A DNA stretch of 57,892 nucleotides from CAYXDO01 sp964463485 (GTDB lineage: Bacteria > Myxococcota > Kuafuiibacteriia > Kuafuiibacteriales > Kuafuiibacteriaceae): the NCBI GenBank assembly GCA_964463485.1, contig CAYXDO010000064.1, positions 1-57,892 of the forward strand, written 5' to 3'. A program made the position numbers and the translations under genes. Position 1 is the first letter of the stretch. Each line of letters starts with the position of its first letter. The notes under the pieces are model-generated. The model worked only from the letters and a program-made list of their open reading frames with translations, was not told the DNA's origin and searched no databases. Of this stretch, positions 1-8,687 are shown piece by piece.

Positions 1-55
1 CGGCGTGCCTTCGAAGATTTGACTTGCTCCGATTCGCTCCGACCGCCCACATGCG

Positions 56-1738
56 GTGTGCAAGGTAGCGTGTGCCCAACCTGGATGCAAGCCCCGGTTG
101 GGTTTTCAGCCTCCGCTAGGTCCGCATGCTCGAGCGCACGAGCGGCTCGACCTCGAGGGGCGAGATGATCCCCAAGTGCTCGCTGACTTCTCCGCGGCTC
201 CTTCGGACGATGCCCCGCCCCTTGCCCCTTCGGACGATGCCCTCGCCCCTTCGGTCGATGCCCCGCCCCTTGTCAGACGATGCCCCACCCGGAAACGCGG
301 CAGGCGGACGATGCCCCCGGAATCGCGGGCAGGCGCAGGCGGACGATGCCTGGCACCGTTCGGAACGGGGGGGCACCGTTCGGAACGGGGGCGAATCGCG
401 GGCAGGCGCTGGCACCGTTCGGAACGGGGGCACCGTTCGGAACGCGGGGGGCGGACGATGCCTGGCACCGTTCGGAGTTCGGAACGGGGGTGGCAGGCGC
501 TGGCACCGTTCGGGCACCGTTCGGAACGCGGGGGCACCGGAACGGGCCTCCCACTCTCGTTCGGCGAGGAGGCCCTGGAGGCCACGAATCATTTCTCAGG
601 CGCCGTGTCGAGTGAGTATCGGTCCGTCGTCCCCGCGGGGCTGATCGTGTCGACGACGCCCGCGCCGGGCACGATCGTCCCGATCGAGAGCACGGTCGAC
701 CTCGTCGTCTCGCTGGGTCCGCGCGTCATCGCGGTCCCTGACGTCTCTGGGTTGTCGGAGCTCGAGGCCGGAGACCTGATCGTCGCCGCGAGCCTCTCTC
801 CGGTCCTTGTGGGAGAAGGCAGCGCAACGGTACCGAGCGGAACGATCCTCCGCCAAGATCCGCTCCCGGGCACGCTCGTCGTGGAGGCGAGCCCCGTGCT
901 CGTCGTCGTATCGGTCGGCGCAGTGCCGGCCGTGGTGCCGAATCTGGTGGGTACGGCTCAGGCAGAGGCCGAGACGCTGGTCGTGGCCGCATCGCTTTCG
1001 ATCGGCACGGTGAGCTCGGCGCCGAGCGCCACCGTACCCGCGGGCCAAGTATTGTCGCAGTCACCGTCGGGAGGAGCCGTCGTCATGCTCGGGACCGCGG
1101 TAGACTTCGTCGTCTCGCTGGGTCCGACGCTCGTGTTGGTGCCCGACTTCGTGGGCCTGGACGAGGCCTTCGCGCGAGCGGAGCTCCTGACCGCGAGCCT
1201 CGAGGAAGGTACGCTCGACAGCCAGGACTTTCTGGAGCCCGCGGGACAAGTGCTCTTCCAAAGCCTGTCGGCCGGAGTCTCTGTCGCCGCCGGATCGCGC
1301 GTCGATCTGATCGTCTCGCGGGGAGCGACCTCGAGCCCAGTGCCCAGCGTGCTGAGTTTGGCCGAGCTCGCGGGGCGCGGCGCCGTGACCACGGCCGGCT
1401 TCGCGGTCGGAGTCATCACGACGCAATTCAGCGACACAATCCAGGCTGGTCGCGTGATCGCGCAGTCACCCCAAGGCGGGACGATCTGGCCCTCAGGGGG
1501 CAGCGTGGGCCTGGTGATTTCGTCGGGCCTGGAGAGACTAACGGTGCCGAACGTCGTGACCCTCGCGGAGAACATCGCCGCGGAGTCGCTCACGGAGGCC
1601 GGCCTCAAGCGGACCAGGGGGGGAAGCCGCGCCGACCAAACCGATGATTCGGATGGAAGTCCGAAGCAGCAAGGCCGCTACCACAAAAGTTCCCGCCGAA
1701 CAACCCGACTCGGCCGGACGGCCGGACGGTTACACTGA
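56..1738 (+). CDS. PASTA-repeat protein, N-terminal part repeat-derived
   Basis: From about position 545 the frame encodes five full PASTA units and a truncated sixth. Unit boundaries are marked by VPDVSGL, VPNLVGT, VPDFVGL, VPSVLSL and VPNVVTL, each preceded by a strand such as VDLVVSLGP. PASTA units usually form extracytoplasmic rods that bind muropeptides, often behind a Ser/Thr kinase, but no kinase or membrane segment is visible here. The first roughly 165 residues are encoded by the palindromic array and have no protein-like character, so the true start is unknown. The sixth unit stops after the EAGLK stretch at a seven-G run (1617-1623). Removing one G would open another frame to a stop at 1803-1805, but that tail is not PASTA-like either. 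It may be a decayed or mis-assembled gene. The PASTA assignment is firm; the ends are not. Confidence 0.55.
   Translation: MCKVACAQPGCKPRLGFQPPLGPHARAHERLDLEGRDDPQVLADFSAAPSDDAPPLAPSDDALAPSVDAPPLVRRCPTRKRGRRTMPPESRAGAGGRCLAPFGTGGHRSERGRIAGRRWHRSERGHRSERGGRTMPGTVRSSERGWQALAPFGHRSERGGTGTGLPLSFGEEALEATNHFSGAVSSEYRSVVPAGLIVSTTPAPGTIVPIESTVDLVVSLGPRVIAVPDVSGLSELEAGDLIVAASLSPVLVGEGSATVPSGTILRQDPLPGTLVVEASPVLVVVSVGAVPAVVPNLVGTAQAEAETLVVAASLSIGTVSSAPSATVPAGQVLSQSPSGGAVVMLGTAVDFVVSLGPTLVLVPDFVGLDEAFARAELLTASLEEGTLDSQDFLEPAGQVLFQSLSAGVSVAAGSRVDLIVSRGATSSPVPSVLSLAELAGRGAVTTAGFAVGVITTQFSDTIQAGRVIAQSPQGGTIWPSGGSVGLVISSGLERLTVPNVVTLAENIAAESLTEAGLKRTRGGSRADQTDDSDGSPKQQGRYHKSSRRTTRLGRTAGRLH
197..547. repeat. 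Low-complexity array of palindromic and GGACGATGCC repeats
   Basis: The first third is built from copies of GGACGATGCC separated by C/G-rich spacers. From about 354 the unit changes to GGCACCGTTCGGAACGGGGG, seen roughly seven times, some fused or truncated. Each copy contains CCGTTC-G-GAACGG, a perfect inverted repeat with a single central base, so every unit could form a short hairpin or bind a dimeric protein. Spacing is irregular, with units abutting, truncated or nested. The array stays open in several frames on both strands, which is why long apparent reading frames cross it. Confidence 0.8.
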
Positions 1739-1885
1739 ATACGACCGACGACCCAAAACCGAACTCGCTGAAGGACATCGAAGACAGCGCCAGGACACTG
1801 CCTAACCCGTCGTGCTAAAGGACGCCTACCATTTCGAGGCCCAGTTTGGCTCAACGATGGAGTAGAAGAATAGAGAGGACTAGAC

Positions 1886-2350
1886 TTGCCATTGCGTCTA
1901 ATAGTCGTCACTTTGATATTTTTCGGCTCGATTCCAAGATCGAGCGTGGCGAAGTGCGCGGGAGTCGTGGGATCGTTCGGAGATGCGGATATGTCTGCGC
2001 ACCTAGTGGCAATTGTCGACATACTTGGAGTCGAGCGCGGTGAGTTCGGCGCAGTGCTCGTCGTGGACCTGGACACGTGCCTTCGTCGCTGCGCCGATAT
2101 CGGCCACTCAACCCGTCGCCTTCGAGTTGTCGGGAGTTGGGGAAGGGATAGTCATCCTCCGTTGCGGCTCTTTACGCCTGGAGCGAAGTGGCTGATGGCC
2201 CTCATCCTCGGACCAAAGGAAGGTTTTTACACGATGCCAGTGTGTGCAACTGCGGCGGTGCCATTCGTGACGGATGGTCTTTGCAGGAAGGCCACTGGGG
2301 AGTGCGTGCGCGACTGGCGGAAAAAGTTCGGAATTTCGGATACGCTCTAA
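1886..2350 (+). CDS. Small secreted protein of unknown function
   Basis: A 154-aa product from a TTG start; an AGAGAGGA Shine-Dalgarno-like stretch lies about eight bases upstream (1871-1878). Residues 1-22 (PLRLIVVTLIFFGSIP...AKC) form a signal-peptide-like segment. The mature part has eight or so cysteines and the phrase TPGAKWLMALILGPKEGFYT, which resembles small secreted Cys-containing proteins of myxobacteria. That family resemblance is from memory and no domain name can be given. The gene stands alone between the PASTA gene and a decayed region. GC content is lower than in the core genes nearby. Confidence 0.5.
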   Translation: MPLRLIVVTLIFFGSIPRSSVAKCAGVVGSFGDADMSAHLVAIVDILGVERGEFGAVLVVDLDTCLRRCADIGHSTRRLRVVGSWGRDSHPPLRLFTPGAKWLMALILGPKEGFYTMPVCATAAVPFVTDGLCRKATGECVRDWRKKFGISDTL

Positions 2351-2417
2351 TTCTACAGTAATTCTGGTTCCTGGCCCACGCCCCTCATGTTGGCGGCAGA
2401 GCGTTCGAGCGAGCCGC

Positions 2418-3001
2418 ATGTCGAAATCCGTCGAAATCCTTCGGGAGCTTCTGGCCGCCGGTGCCGACCCCACGTATCGGGTAGGCTGGAACTACTCCGC
2501 GGTTCAAGCCACGCAGATTCCTGACCCTGGCCCGAAGGCGCAGGAGTGTCGTGACCTCATCATCGAATCGGTGCGCAAGAGGGAGGCCGAGAACCCACGT
2601 CGGCGCCGCCGTCTGATTCGGTCAGGCGGCGGCTCGAAGGACGATTGGCGTGCTTCGATTCACCGGTTCTACCGGTGGCAAGAGTATCGTCAGGGACGCT
2701 GGGACATCGTCGCCCCGGACTGCGCGCCCGCGAAGCTCGCCGAGCTCGTGGGTGTGGACGCGCAACCCGGGGCTGCAGCGATGAGTGTGACATCTTCCTG
2801 GGTCGTCAGGAAATCATCACGGGCTTTGGAATCGTCGGCGACCTGCTCAACGATCACTCGGACGAGAACAATTTTTGGTCGGTCCGCTCGCTCATGCCAC
2901 TCCGCTCGGCGACGGCGACGGCAACGGCGACGGTTCTGACAATCGAGGATTTCTCGGATGGCGACTTCTCAGCAGCCCGCCAGATGACACAGTACTGCTG
3001 A
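2418..3001 (+). pseudogene. Remnant of an ankyrin-repeat-like gene
   Basis: The frame from ATG 2418 reads SVEILRELLAAGADPTYR followed by ECRDLIIESV, a typical last ankyrin helix pair, with no upstream ankyrin units attached. Protein-like sequence then fades near 2780. A different frame becomes protein-like (CDIFLGRQEIITGFGIVGDL) and ends with a stop at 2999-3001. At least one frameshift and loss of the 5' end are needed to explain this, so it is read as a broken gene. It could instead be two unrelated short genes. Confidence 0.3.
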
Positions 3002-3003
3002 GT

Positions 3004-3331
3004 ATGGCCGAAATCAGGGAGTGCCAGCTCGAGTGGCCGAGTGCCGTGGTCGGAGATTTTCGAAGAGACGTACTCATGGGCGCCAAAGGCCGGGACAACG
3101 TACTCTTGGACGAGTTCGGATTCGAGGAAGTGGACGCGCTCGTCGCGCGTCTGACCGCCTCGGGACCCTGGACCTCCTGGCCGCCCTCGAAGGAGACGGC
3201 GCGCCGACCCAGCTTTGCGATCGCCGCGCGGACAGGGTGCAGCCCGACCGCCCTGACCTGCTGCTTCGCGCGATGGGACGCGGCCGCCGTTCCGAAGATC
3301 GATCCGACGCGATTCTGTGTAGAGTGCCCGC
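3004..3331 (+). other. Decayed intergenic stretch, no reliable gene
   Basis: An ATG at 3004 opens a frame that looks coding for about 50 residues (for example DNVLLDEFGFEEVDALVARL). It then reads through into the following gene in the wrong frame, while a second frame looks protein-like to about 3320. This is consistent with another frameshifted remnant. No intact gene, RNA gene or terminator is seen. Confidence 0.35.
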
Positions 3332-4198
3332 ATGCCCGTGACACCCGCCGATTTGGGCAAGATCCCCCTCTTCGCGAACATGACCGAGGCCCATCTGCGC
3401 GAAATGCTCGACGCTTTCGACCGCGAGCGCCTCCCGAAAGGTTCGGTGATCTTCGAGCCCGGCTCGACGCCCGAGCGCCTGCTGGTGCTGGCCGAAGGCG
3501 AGGTCGCACTTCACCAGGACGGCGAGGAGCGCTTCCGCGTCAGGGGCCCCGCCCCCATCGGCGAGCTCGGCTCCCTCACCGGCCTGTTGCGCAGCACGAC
3601 GGCGATCGCAGCGACCGACGCGACCATGTTGGTCATGCCCAAAGAACGAATGCTCGCGTTCTTCGAAGACCACGGCGACGTCGCGTTTCCGTTTCACTCG
3701 AACTTGCTCTCCATCGCCGCCGACAAGATGCGACGAGACCGCCAACGCATCGAAGAGATGCGGCACAACTTGATCATCACGCAGCGCGCGATGAAACGGA
3801 TGTCCGACCTGTTGCTCGAAGGCGAAGATACGCCGCTCCACGAGAAGCTCTACGACGAGCTCTCTCGGCTCATCGAGCAAAACAAGAAAGGCCACTACCT
3901 CGTCGAGCCCGCGAAGGTGCTGCCCACCAAGGCCCGCTTCGACGACGGTCGCATCGTCGACGTGCTGGCTTTGTCCGCGGACGAGGTCGACCTTCCCGTC
4001 AAGCCTCCGCTCGATCCGAAGGACGGGCACGCGAGCTTCGTCCTGGATTTTGGGGACAAGGAGATCGCAGTGAGCGGCAAAGTGGAACCCGGTGGCCCAC
4101 ACCCCGTGCGCATCAAGCTCGACCTGTTGGTGGAGGGCAGCGCAGCGTCACTGTCCGAACACTTGGCGCGAATGCTGATGTTCGACGTGATCTGCTAG
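3332..4198 (+). CDS. Cyclic-nucleotide-binding domain protein
   Basis: A 288-aa cytoplasmic protein with no signal peptide or membrane segment. Residues about 8-120 form a CRP-type cNMP-binding fold: a start like PLFANMTEAHLREML, the strand GSVIFEPGSTPERLLVLAEG, and the phosphate-binding-cassette region PIGELGSLTGLLRSTTAIA. The cassette retains GELG but has L-R-S-T-T rather than the usual R-S-A/T. A helical hinge rich in Arg and Met follows (130-165). The C-terminal third (about 190-288) is beta-rich and ends in a hydrophobic strand; it may be a PilZ-like barrel, but the R-x3-R and D/N-x-S-x2-G motifs are not evident. No DNA-binding helix-turn-helix is visible, so it is more likely a signalling adaptor than a Crp/Fnr regulator. 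It is a single gene, convergent with the DUF4139 cluster. Confidence 0.8.
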   Translation: MPVTPADLGKIPLFANMTEAHLREMLDAFDRERLPKGSVIFEPGSTPERLLVLAEGEVALHQDGEERFRVRGPAPIGELGSLTGLLRSTTAIAATDATMLVMPKERMLAFFEDHGDVAFPFHSNLLSIAADKMRRDRQRIEEMRHNLIITQRAMKRMSDLLLEGEDTPLHEKLYDELSRLIEQNKKGHYLVEPAKVLPTKARFDDGRIVDVLALSADEVDLPVKPPLDPKDGHASFVLDFGDKEIAVSGKVEPGGPHPVRIKLDLLVEGSAASLSEHLARMLMFDVIC

Positions 4199-4232
4199 GC
4201 GACGTGTAGCTCGCTGCACTCCTGCCCGCGCG

Positions 4233-4258
4233 CGATCGGGATCAGGATCGGGATCGGG
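4233..4258. repeat. Short GGGATC-type hexamer repeat
   Basis: Between the cNMP-binding gene and the convergent DUF4139 gene lies a run of GATCGG/GATCAG hexamers (about four units). It is a small simple-sequence repeat in a convergent intergenic region. No poly-T terminator follows it. Confidence 0.45.
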
Positions 4259-4285
4259 GCCGCGTTTCGATGCGTGAGACCCTCG

Positions 4286-5845
4286 CTAGATCGCTGCGAC
4301 TTTGGGCGCCGTCGCGATCGCCGAACAGAGCCTGACTTCCTTCTTGCCGTAAGGCGGGAGCTCGATCGTCCACTTCACGAATCCGTTCGGCGTGTCGAAC
4401 GAGAACCCCGCGGTCGACTTGTCCTCGAGGATCTCCACCTCGACCTCGGCGACCTCCGAGACCGCGATGCGCTCGATGACCTCCACTCGTTTCGGTTTGG
4501 GGCCCAGGTTGCTCAGGAAGAGCTGCACGAGATTCACGCGGACCTTCCACCCATCGATCGGATCAGGCTCTTGCGCCGTCTTCGTTCGTCTGACCGCACG
4601 CAGGTCTTCGTCCGGCCCAAACCCGAGCACGAGCTCTCCGCCCGGCGGCGTGAAGGGCGCCTTCGTGAAGCCGATGGGCCCGTGATCTCGGACGAGCTCG
4701 ACAGGGCCCTCGAGCAGCGGGCTCGCCGCGGCCACCTTGGAGCTGACTCGACAGATCACGTTTCGATCGAGCTCCCCGAGCAGCAGCAGCTCGACGCTGG
4801 CCGAGGCCTCGAACCGAAAGAGCGGAACGAAGACAGGGCGACCGTTGGCGACGATGGTCGTACGCCCCTCTGCGCTTAGGGTCCGAACCTCTCCACCGTC
4901 GTCCACTCCGGGAAGGTCGAGGGCGCCGCTCGGCGCGGCTCCAGCGACGGAGCGTTGAACCTCGACCTCGCGCGCGGCGACGACGACACGGTCAGCACGT
5001 TTCCTCGCGCTCAACAGATCGTCGCTCAGGTTGGGCGGATCGGTTCCGAGCGAGGTTCGCGAGGTCGAGAACGTGAGCTCCGCGTCCGTCCAGTCTTCGC
5101 CGGTGTTCTGCCAAACGACGGCCGACGACGTGACCTCGAGCTTGGACTCGGAGAGGCGCGCGGCGTGCGTTGGGCGCCACAGGGCATTGGCGACGACGTA
5201 TTCGATCTCGAGCGAGCACTCGCCAGCGTTTTCCGCGAGCACGTCGACCTCGACCCACGCGACGAAGTCGGCGTCGACGCGAACGAGCGTTTGATGACGT
5301 GACAGGAGCGTTCGGAGGGCCTCGACCGCTCTTCGGTGAGCCTGGGTCGCTTCGACCGCTTCGGCGCTCGCGCGGCGCGCGCGTTTCATCAGCGACTCGA
5401 TCGTCGTCTGCCACACCTCGCGCTGGACGAGGCCCCAGGCCGCGTCCTCGGGGAGCTCGACGGCCGCGTTCTCGAGGGCGCGCTGAACGCGCCCTCGACG
5501 TTCGAGCGCCCGCTCGAAGGCACGTTCGAGCGACGAGAGCTCGTCGGCCCTCACCTCGATTTCGGCCTCGAGGCGAGCGATCTCTTCGGGACGGTCGGAT
5601 CTCCGCACACGCGCAGCTCTTCGAGCGCGGGTGTCCACGACCCGAGCCTGGCCGGCCGTCGCGCGGAGGCTCACGTCTTGGAGGACCGGCGACACGTCTT
5701 GGATCGTGAGGCGATTGAGACCCGCGACGAGCGACACGGCGCCGCGACGCGTCACGCGGGCGCGATCCTCGAGCAGCATCACGGCGGCGACGGGGACCGC
5801 TACGCGCACACGGATTTCGTCGGGACTTGGAAAGAGCTCGGTCAC
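4286..5845 (-). CDS. DUF4139 / mucoidy-inhibitor A (MuiA)-like protein, 519 aa
   Basis: The N-terminus (IRVRVAVPVAAVMLLEDRARVTR, split here as a DUF4140-like beta segment) is followed by a long helical hairpin at about 95-190 rich in Glu, Arg and Ala. A large beta-rich C-terminal domain of the DUF4139 type comes next, with ANALWRPTHAARL, WQNTGEDWTDAELTFSTSR and a closing WTIELPPYGKKEVRL. MuiA-like proteins are poorly characterised; the name comes from a Streptomyces/Pseudomonas mucoidy phenotype and the biochemical role is unknown. No signal peptide is seen. The GTG start at 5845 lies three bases after the stop of the upstream paralogue, implying translational coupling. The length is typical of the short members of the family. 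Confidence 0.85.
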   Translation of the reverse strand: MTELFPSPDEIRVRVAVPVAAVMLLEDRARVTRRGAVSLVAGLNRLTIQDVSPVLQDVSLRATAGQARVVDTRARRAARVRRSDRPEEIARLEAEIEVRADELSSLERAFERALERRGRVQRALENAAVELPEDAAWGLVQREVWQTTIESLMKRARRASAEAVEATQAHRRAVEALRTLLSRHQTLVRVDADFVAWVEVDVLAENAGECSLEIEYVVANALWRPTHAARLSESKLEVTSSAVVWQNTGEDWTDAELTFSTSRTSLGTDPPNLSDDLLSARKRADRVVVAAREVEVQRSVAGAAPSGALDLPGVDDGGEVRTLSAEGRTTIVANGRPVFVPLFRFEASASVELLLLGELDRNVICRVSSKVAAASPLLEGPVELVRDHGPIGFTKAPFTPPGGELVLGFGPDEDLRAVRRTKTAQEPDPIDGWKVRVNLVQLFLSNLGPKPKRVEVIERIAVSEVAEVEVEILEDKSTAGFSFDTPNGFVKWTIELPPYGKKEVRLCSAIATAPKVAAI

Positions 5846-5848
5846 TTC

Positions 5849-7963
5849 TCAACCCTCGCGCCGATTGCCGCCGGCAAGCTCGTTGTTCGCGTAGATCTTC
5901 ACGACATACTCGGCGACGAGCTTCACCACGCCGCCTGGGTCGATCTTCACCTGCCAGCGGCGCCCGCCGTCGATCGGCGCGCCGCGCTCCTCTTGTTTGT
6001 AGGTGCTCCAAGTTGGTACGACGGCGCCCTCTTCTACGACGACCTCGGCGCCGGGCGCCGGCTGCGGAATGCGCTCGCGTACCTCGCAGTCGATGGCTCG
6101 GGCCACGCCGTTCCTGAGCTCGATCTCGAGCTTGTGCCAGAGCTCGTTGGTGGCGACGACCTTGTCGCCGCTCCTCGCCTCGCGAAAGAACGCGTTCCGC
6201 ACGCAACGAACGGCCTGCTCGACTCCGAGCCCGAGCGAAAACTCACCGCCGGCGGGAACGGACGGCAGCGTCGTCGACAGGACGAACTCGCCGGCGACAT
6301 AGACCTCGGCGGGTCCCGGCAGCAAAGGCGAGTCGGTCGGATTTCGAATCGAGGCGACCCGAAACACGTTGGGATCTTCTCGAGGCACTGCGACGTAGCG
6401 CAGATCGCAGGGCCCCGTGCGGACGTCGAGCGGAACGGAATGAAACACGCCGTCGCTCGCGACGTCGACGCGCGCTTCTGCAACGTACGCATAGTCGTAG
6501 TCACCCGAGAGAGTAGCGATGTCGGCGGCCCCAGCAGGCGCGGCCGCCGACTCGACCGCGAAGCGATCCTCGATCGCACGAGAGAGCGCCGAGCCGATGT
6601 CTCCGCTGACCTCGACACCCGTTCGCCCTAGGATCTCGCGATAGCTCGTCTCGCGATCGATGGGGATCAAACGATTTCGGTCGGATTCACCGGCGGGCGG
6701 AAGCGCGAGCTGCGCATAGAGCAACGCTTCGACGACCTCCTCGGCCACCGGCCTCGCCTTCGCCGCTTTGGCGCTCGGCGCGGATCCAGCGCCCCTCGCG
6801 CGTCTGGGCGACGCGAGCTCGGCCAGCGACGAGGCGACCATGGTCGACGCACCCTCGTCTCGATCTTCGACCGCGAGCGACTTTTCCGCCTCCAGGTCGT
6901 CGAACGGCTCGGCCGCGGCCTCGCCAAACGACTCGGTGGGAGGGCTCCTTGGCGCGGGCGTCAACGCCGCCACCTGGTCGACGGAGAGCGAGGCGATCGA
7001 GATCGCCGGCGTCGGCCGCGCAGGAGGAATCAGCGCGCGCAACGTAGAAGCCGCTCCGTCATAGTCCGCGTACAGCGCGACCCAACCTCGTGGAGGCGTG
7101 CGAGCCGCCTTTCGCGGCGCAGGCGGCTGGGCCTTTCCGATGCGTATCGACGGAAGCTCGGGAAGAACGGACCACCGCAGCGGTGCGGCGGTCGAGAGCG
7201 ACAAGCTCACTCCGTTCCAATCTTCTCCGGTGCGCTGGCAAATCAGCGCGCGCAGCTCGATGTCGGCGCGGCCGTCGCGGTCGAGCCTGAGCTGGTAAGC
7301 CGGCGCCCAGCGCGCCGCCTCCACGAAGTACTCCAAGCGAACGCGGGCGGTCTGCGGCGAGCCCGATCGCTCGAGGCGCGCGATCACCGTTTTTCTCAGC
7401 TCGTCCGGCCGAGCCACGCGCTCGGAGCTCACACGCGTCAGCTTCTCCTCGAGATCGCGCCTCAGCACCTCGTCCTCACGAAGGCTCCGCTCGAAGGTCG
7501 CTCGCTCGGCTTCTCGGGACCGCGTCGCGTCGTCGATCAGCTCCTCCAACACCACGCGGCCGATCGTCGGCGCGGCCGGAGGCGGCTTGCCAGGCTCGCC
7601 ACGCGGGCGGCCGGGCACCTCGATCCTCGACAACATCGCGGCCTCGGACTCGACGTGCGCGAGCTCGTGGCGTGTTCGTTCGATCCGTTCTTCAAGCGAT
7701 CGAAGCGCCTCCGCTTCAGGCGCCTCGGCGCCCGAGGAGCGCGCCGGGACCCACAGCCCAACACGAACCTCGCGAACGACGAGGTCCGAGCCGCTCGGCT
7801 CGACCTGCTCGATCATCACCCGCACCGAGGCGTCGCCCAACGCGAGCGGCAGGTCCGTGACCTCGAGCTCCTCGGGGATCGGGCCCGAAAGCGTGATGAC
7901 GCGACTGACGGTTGCTCCGCGACGATAGAGCCGCACCGCATCGATCCGAGAGCTCGGAGCCAT
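5849..7963 (-). CDS. DUF4139 / MuiA-like protein, long paralogue (704 aa)
   Basis: The start is ATG 7963, where SSRIDAVRLYRRGATVSRVI begins the DUF4140-like N-terminal strand; an open frame continues upstream but is not protein-like. A helical hairpin lies at about 95-190, followed by a DUF4139 beta domain with FVEAARWAPAYQLRLDRDG and CQRTGEDWNGVSLSLSTAAP. Between the two halves (about 300-430) is a low-complexity Ala/Pro/Glu insertion absent from the 519-aa neighbour, explaining the extra length. The C-terminus ends with WQVKIDPGGVVKLVAEYVVK. It is clearly a paralogue of the next gene and is co-transcribed with it. The upstream L,D-transpeptidase and EI24 genes on the same strand suggest an envelope setting; that role is inference. 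Confidence 0.85.
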   Translation of the reverse strand: MAPSSRIDAVRLYRRGATVSRVITLSGPIPEELEVTDLPLALGDASVRVMIEQVEPSGSDLVVREVRVGLWVPARSSGAEAPEAEALRSLEERIERTRHELAHVESEAAMLSRIEVPGRPRGEPGKPPPAAPTIGRVVLEELIDDATRSREAERATFERSLREDEVLRRDLEEKLTRVSSERVARPDELRKTVIARLERSGSPQTARVRLEYFVEAARWAPAYQLRLDRDGRADIELRALICQRTGEDWNGVSLSLSTAAPLRWSVLPELPSIRIGKAQPPAPRKAARTPPRGWVALYADYDGAASTLRALIPPARPTPAISIASLSVDQVAALTPAPRSPPTESFGEAAAEPFDDLEAEKSLAVEDRDEGASTMVASSLAELASPRRARGAGSAPSAKAAKARPVAEEVVEALLYAQLALPPAGESDRNRLIPIDRETSYREILGRTGVEVSGDIGSALSRAIEDRFAVESAAAPAGAADIATLSGDYDYAYVAEARVDVASDGVFHSVPLDVRTGPCDLRYVAVPREDPNVFRVASIRNPTDSPLLPGPAEVYVAGEFVLSTTLPSVPAGGEFSLGLGVEQAVRCVRNAFFREARSGDKVVATNELWHKLEIELRNGVARAIDCEVRERIPQPAPGAEVVVEEGAVVPTWSTYKQEERGAPIDGGRRWQVKIDPGGVVKLVAEYVVKIYANNELAGGNRREG

Positions 7964-8004
7964 AGGGGCGCGAATAGCAGGAACCGCTCCCGGCGCCCAG
8001 ATCG

Positions 8005-8580
8005 TCAGGGCAAGACGACGATACGATCTCCGAGCCGGAGCGTGTCGAAGAGCCACTCGACCTCCGCGTCGCTCACCGCGATGCATCCCCACGTCCAATC
8101 GGACCCCGCGCCTCCGCCGTGGATCCCGACGTAGCCTCCGAGCGAGGTCGTCTGCGGAGGCACCCGCCGTTTCCGAGCCGCGCTCTCGACGCGGCTGAGC
8201 ACCCTCTCGTCGACGAGCCCAGCCTCCACGCCTCTCTTTGCGTGGCGCGGCATCGGATACGAGAGCCCGATGAATCGATGGAAGTCCGAGCGCGGGTTCT
8301 TGATGGCCACGAAGAACTCGCCCTCGGGCGTCCTCATGTCGCCTTGCTTCTCCTTGTCCCCCAAGGGAGAGAGCCCCAGTCCAACCTGGAACGTGCGCAC
8401 CACGCGATCGCCCACGAGGAGCTCCATCTTTCGCGCGCTCTTGTGAACGCGAAGGACGTGCTCGTCGCGCGCGTGGCAGAGCGCCGGCGCAGCGAGGATC
8501 AGACCCAGGGCCAGCAGGGCGGCGCGGCCAAGGAGCCCACGCGACGGCTTTCTGAGCGCAGGGAACAGGCGTCGAGTCAT
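8005..8580 (-). CDS. L,D-transpeptidase (YkuD/ErfK family)
   Basis: A 191-aa exported protein. Residues about 18-38 (LLGRAALLALGLILAAPALC) form a signal peptide, possibly lipidated or cleaved near ALCHA. The YkuD domain follows, with LRVHKSARKMELLVG at its start, a GDMRTPEGEFFV strand typical of the family, and the catalytic region IHGGGAGSDWTWGCIAVSD, giving His154 and the nucleophile Cys166. Family members cut or cross-link peptidoglycan 3-3 peptides or attach proteins to it. It sits in the middle of a four-gene minus-strand cluster, 41 bp upstream of the long DUF4139 gene. Confidence 0.92.
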   Translation of the reverse strand: MTRRLFPALRKPSRGLLGRAALLALGLILAAPALCHARDEHVLRVHKSARKMELLVGDRVVRTFQVGLGLSPLGDKEKQGDMRTPEGEFFVAIKNPRSDFHRFIGLSYPMPRHAKRGVEAGLVDERVLSRVESAARKRRVPPQTTSLGGYVGIHGGGAGSDWTWGCIAVSDAEVEWLFDTLRLGDRIVVLP

Positions 8581-8687
8581 GGGTCCGACTCGAGCAGGTC
8601 TCGTGCCGGCCGTTCAGCTTTGAGGGAGCCTCACGAAGGCGAAGAGAGGCGCAGCCAGACTCGGTCCGACGATCAGGCGTTGTACAG

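Noticed and set aside
350..547. CRISPR array in the CCGTTCGGAACGG repeats
   Set aside because: Units abut or are irregularly spaced and there are no unique spacers of constant length.
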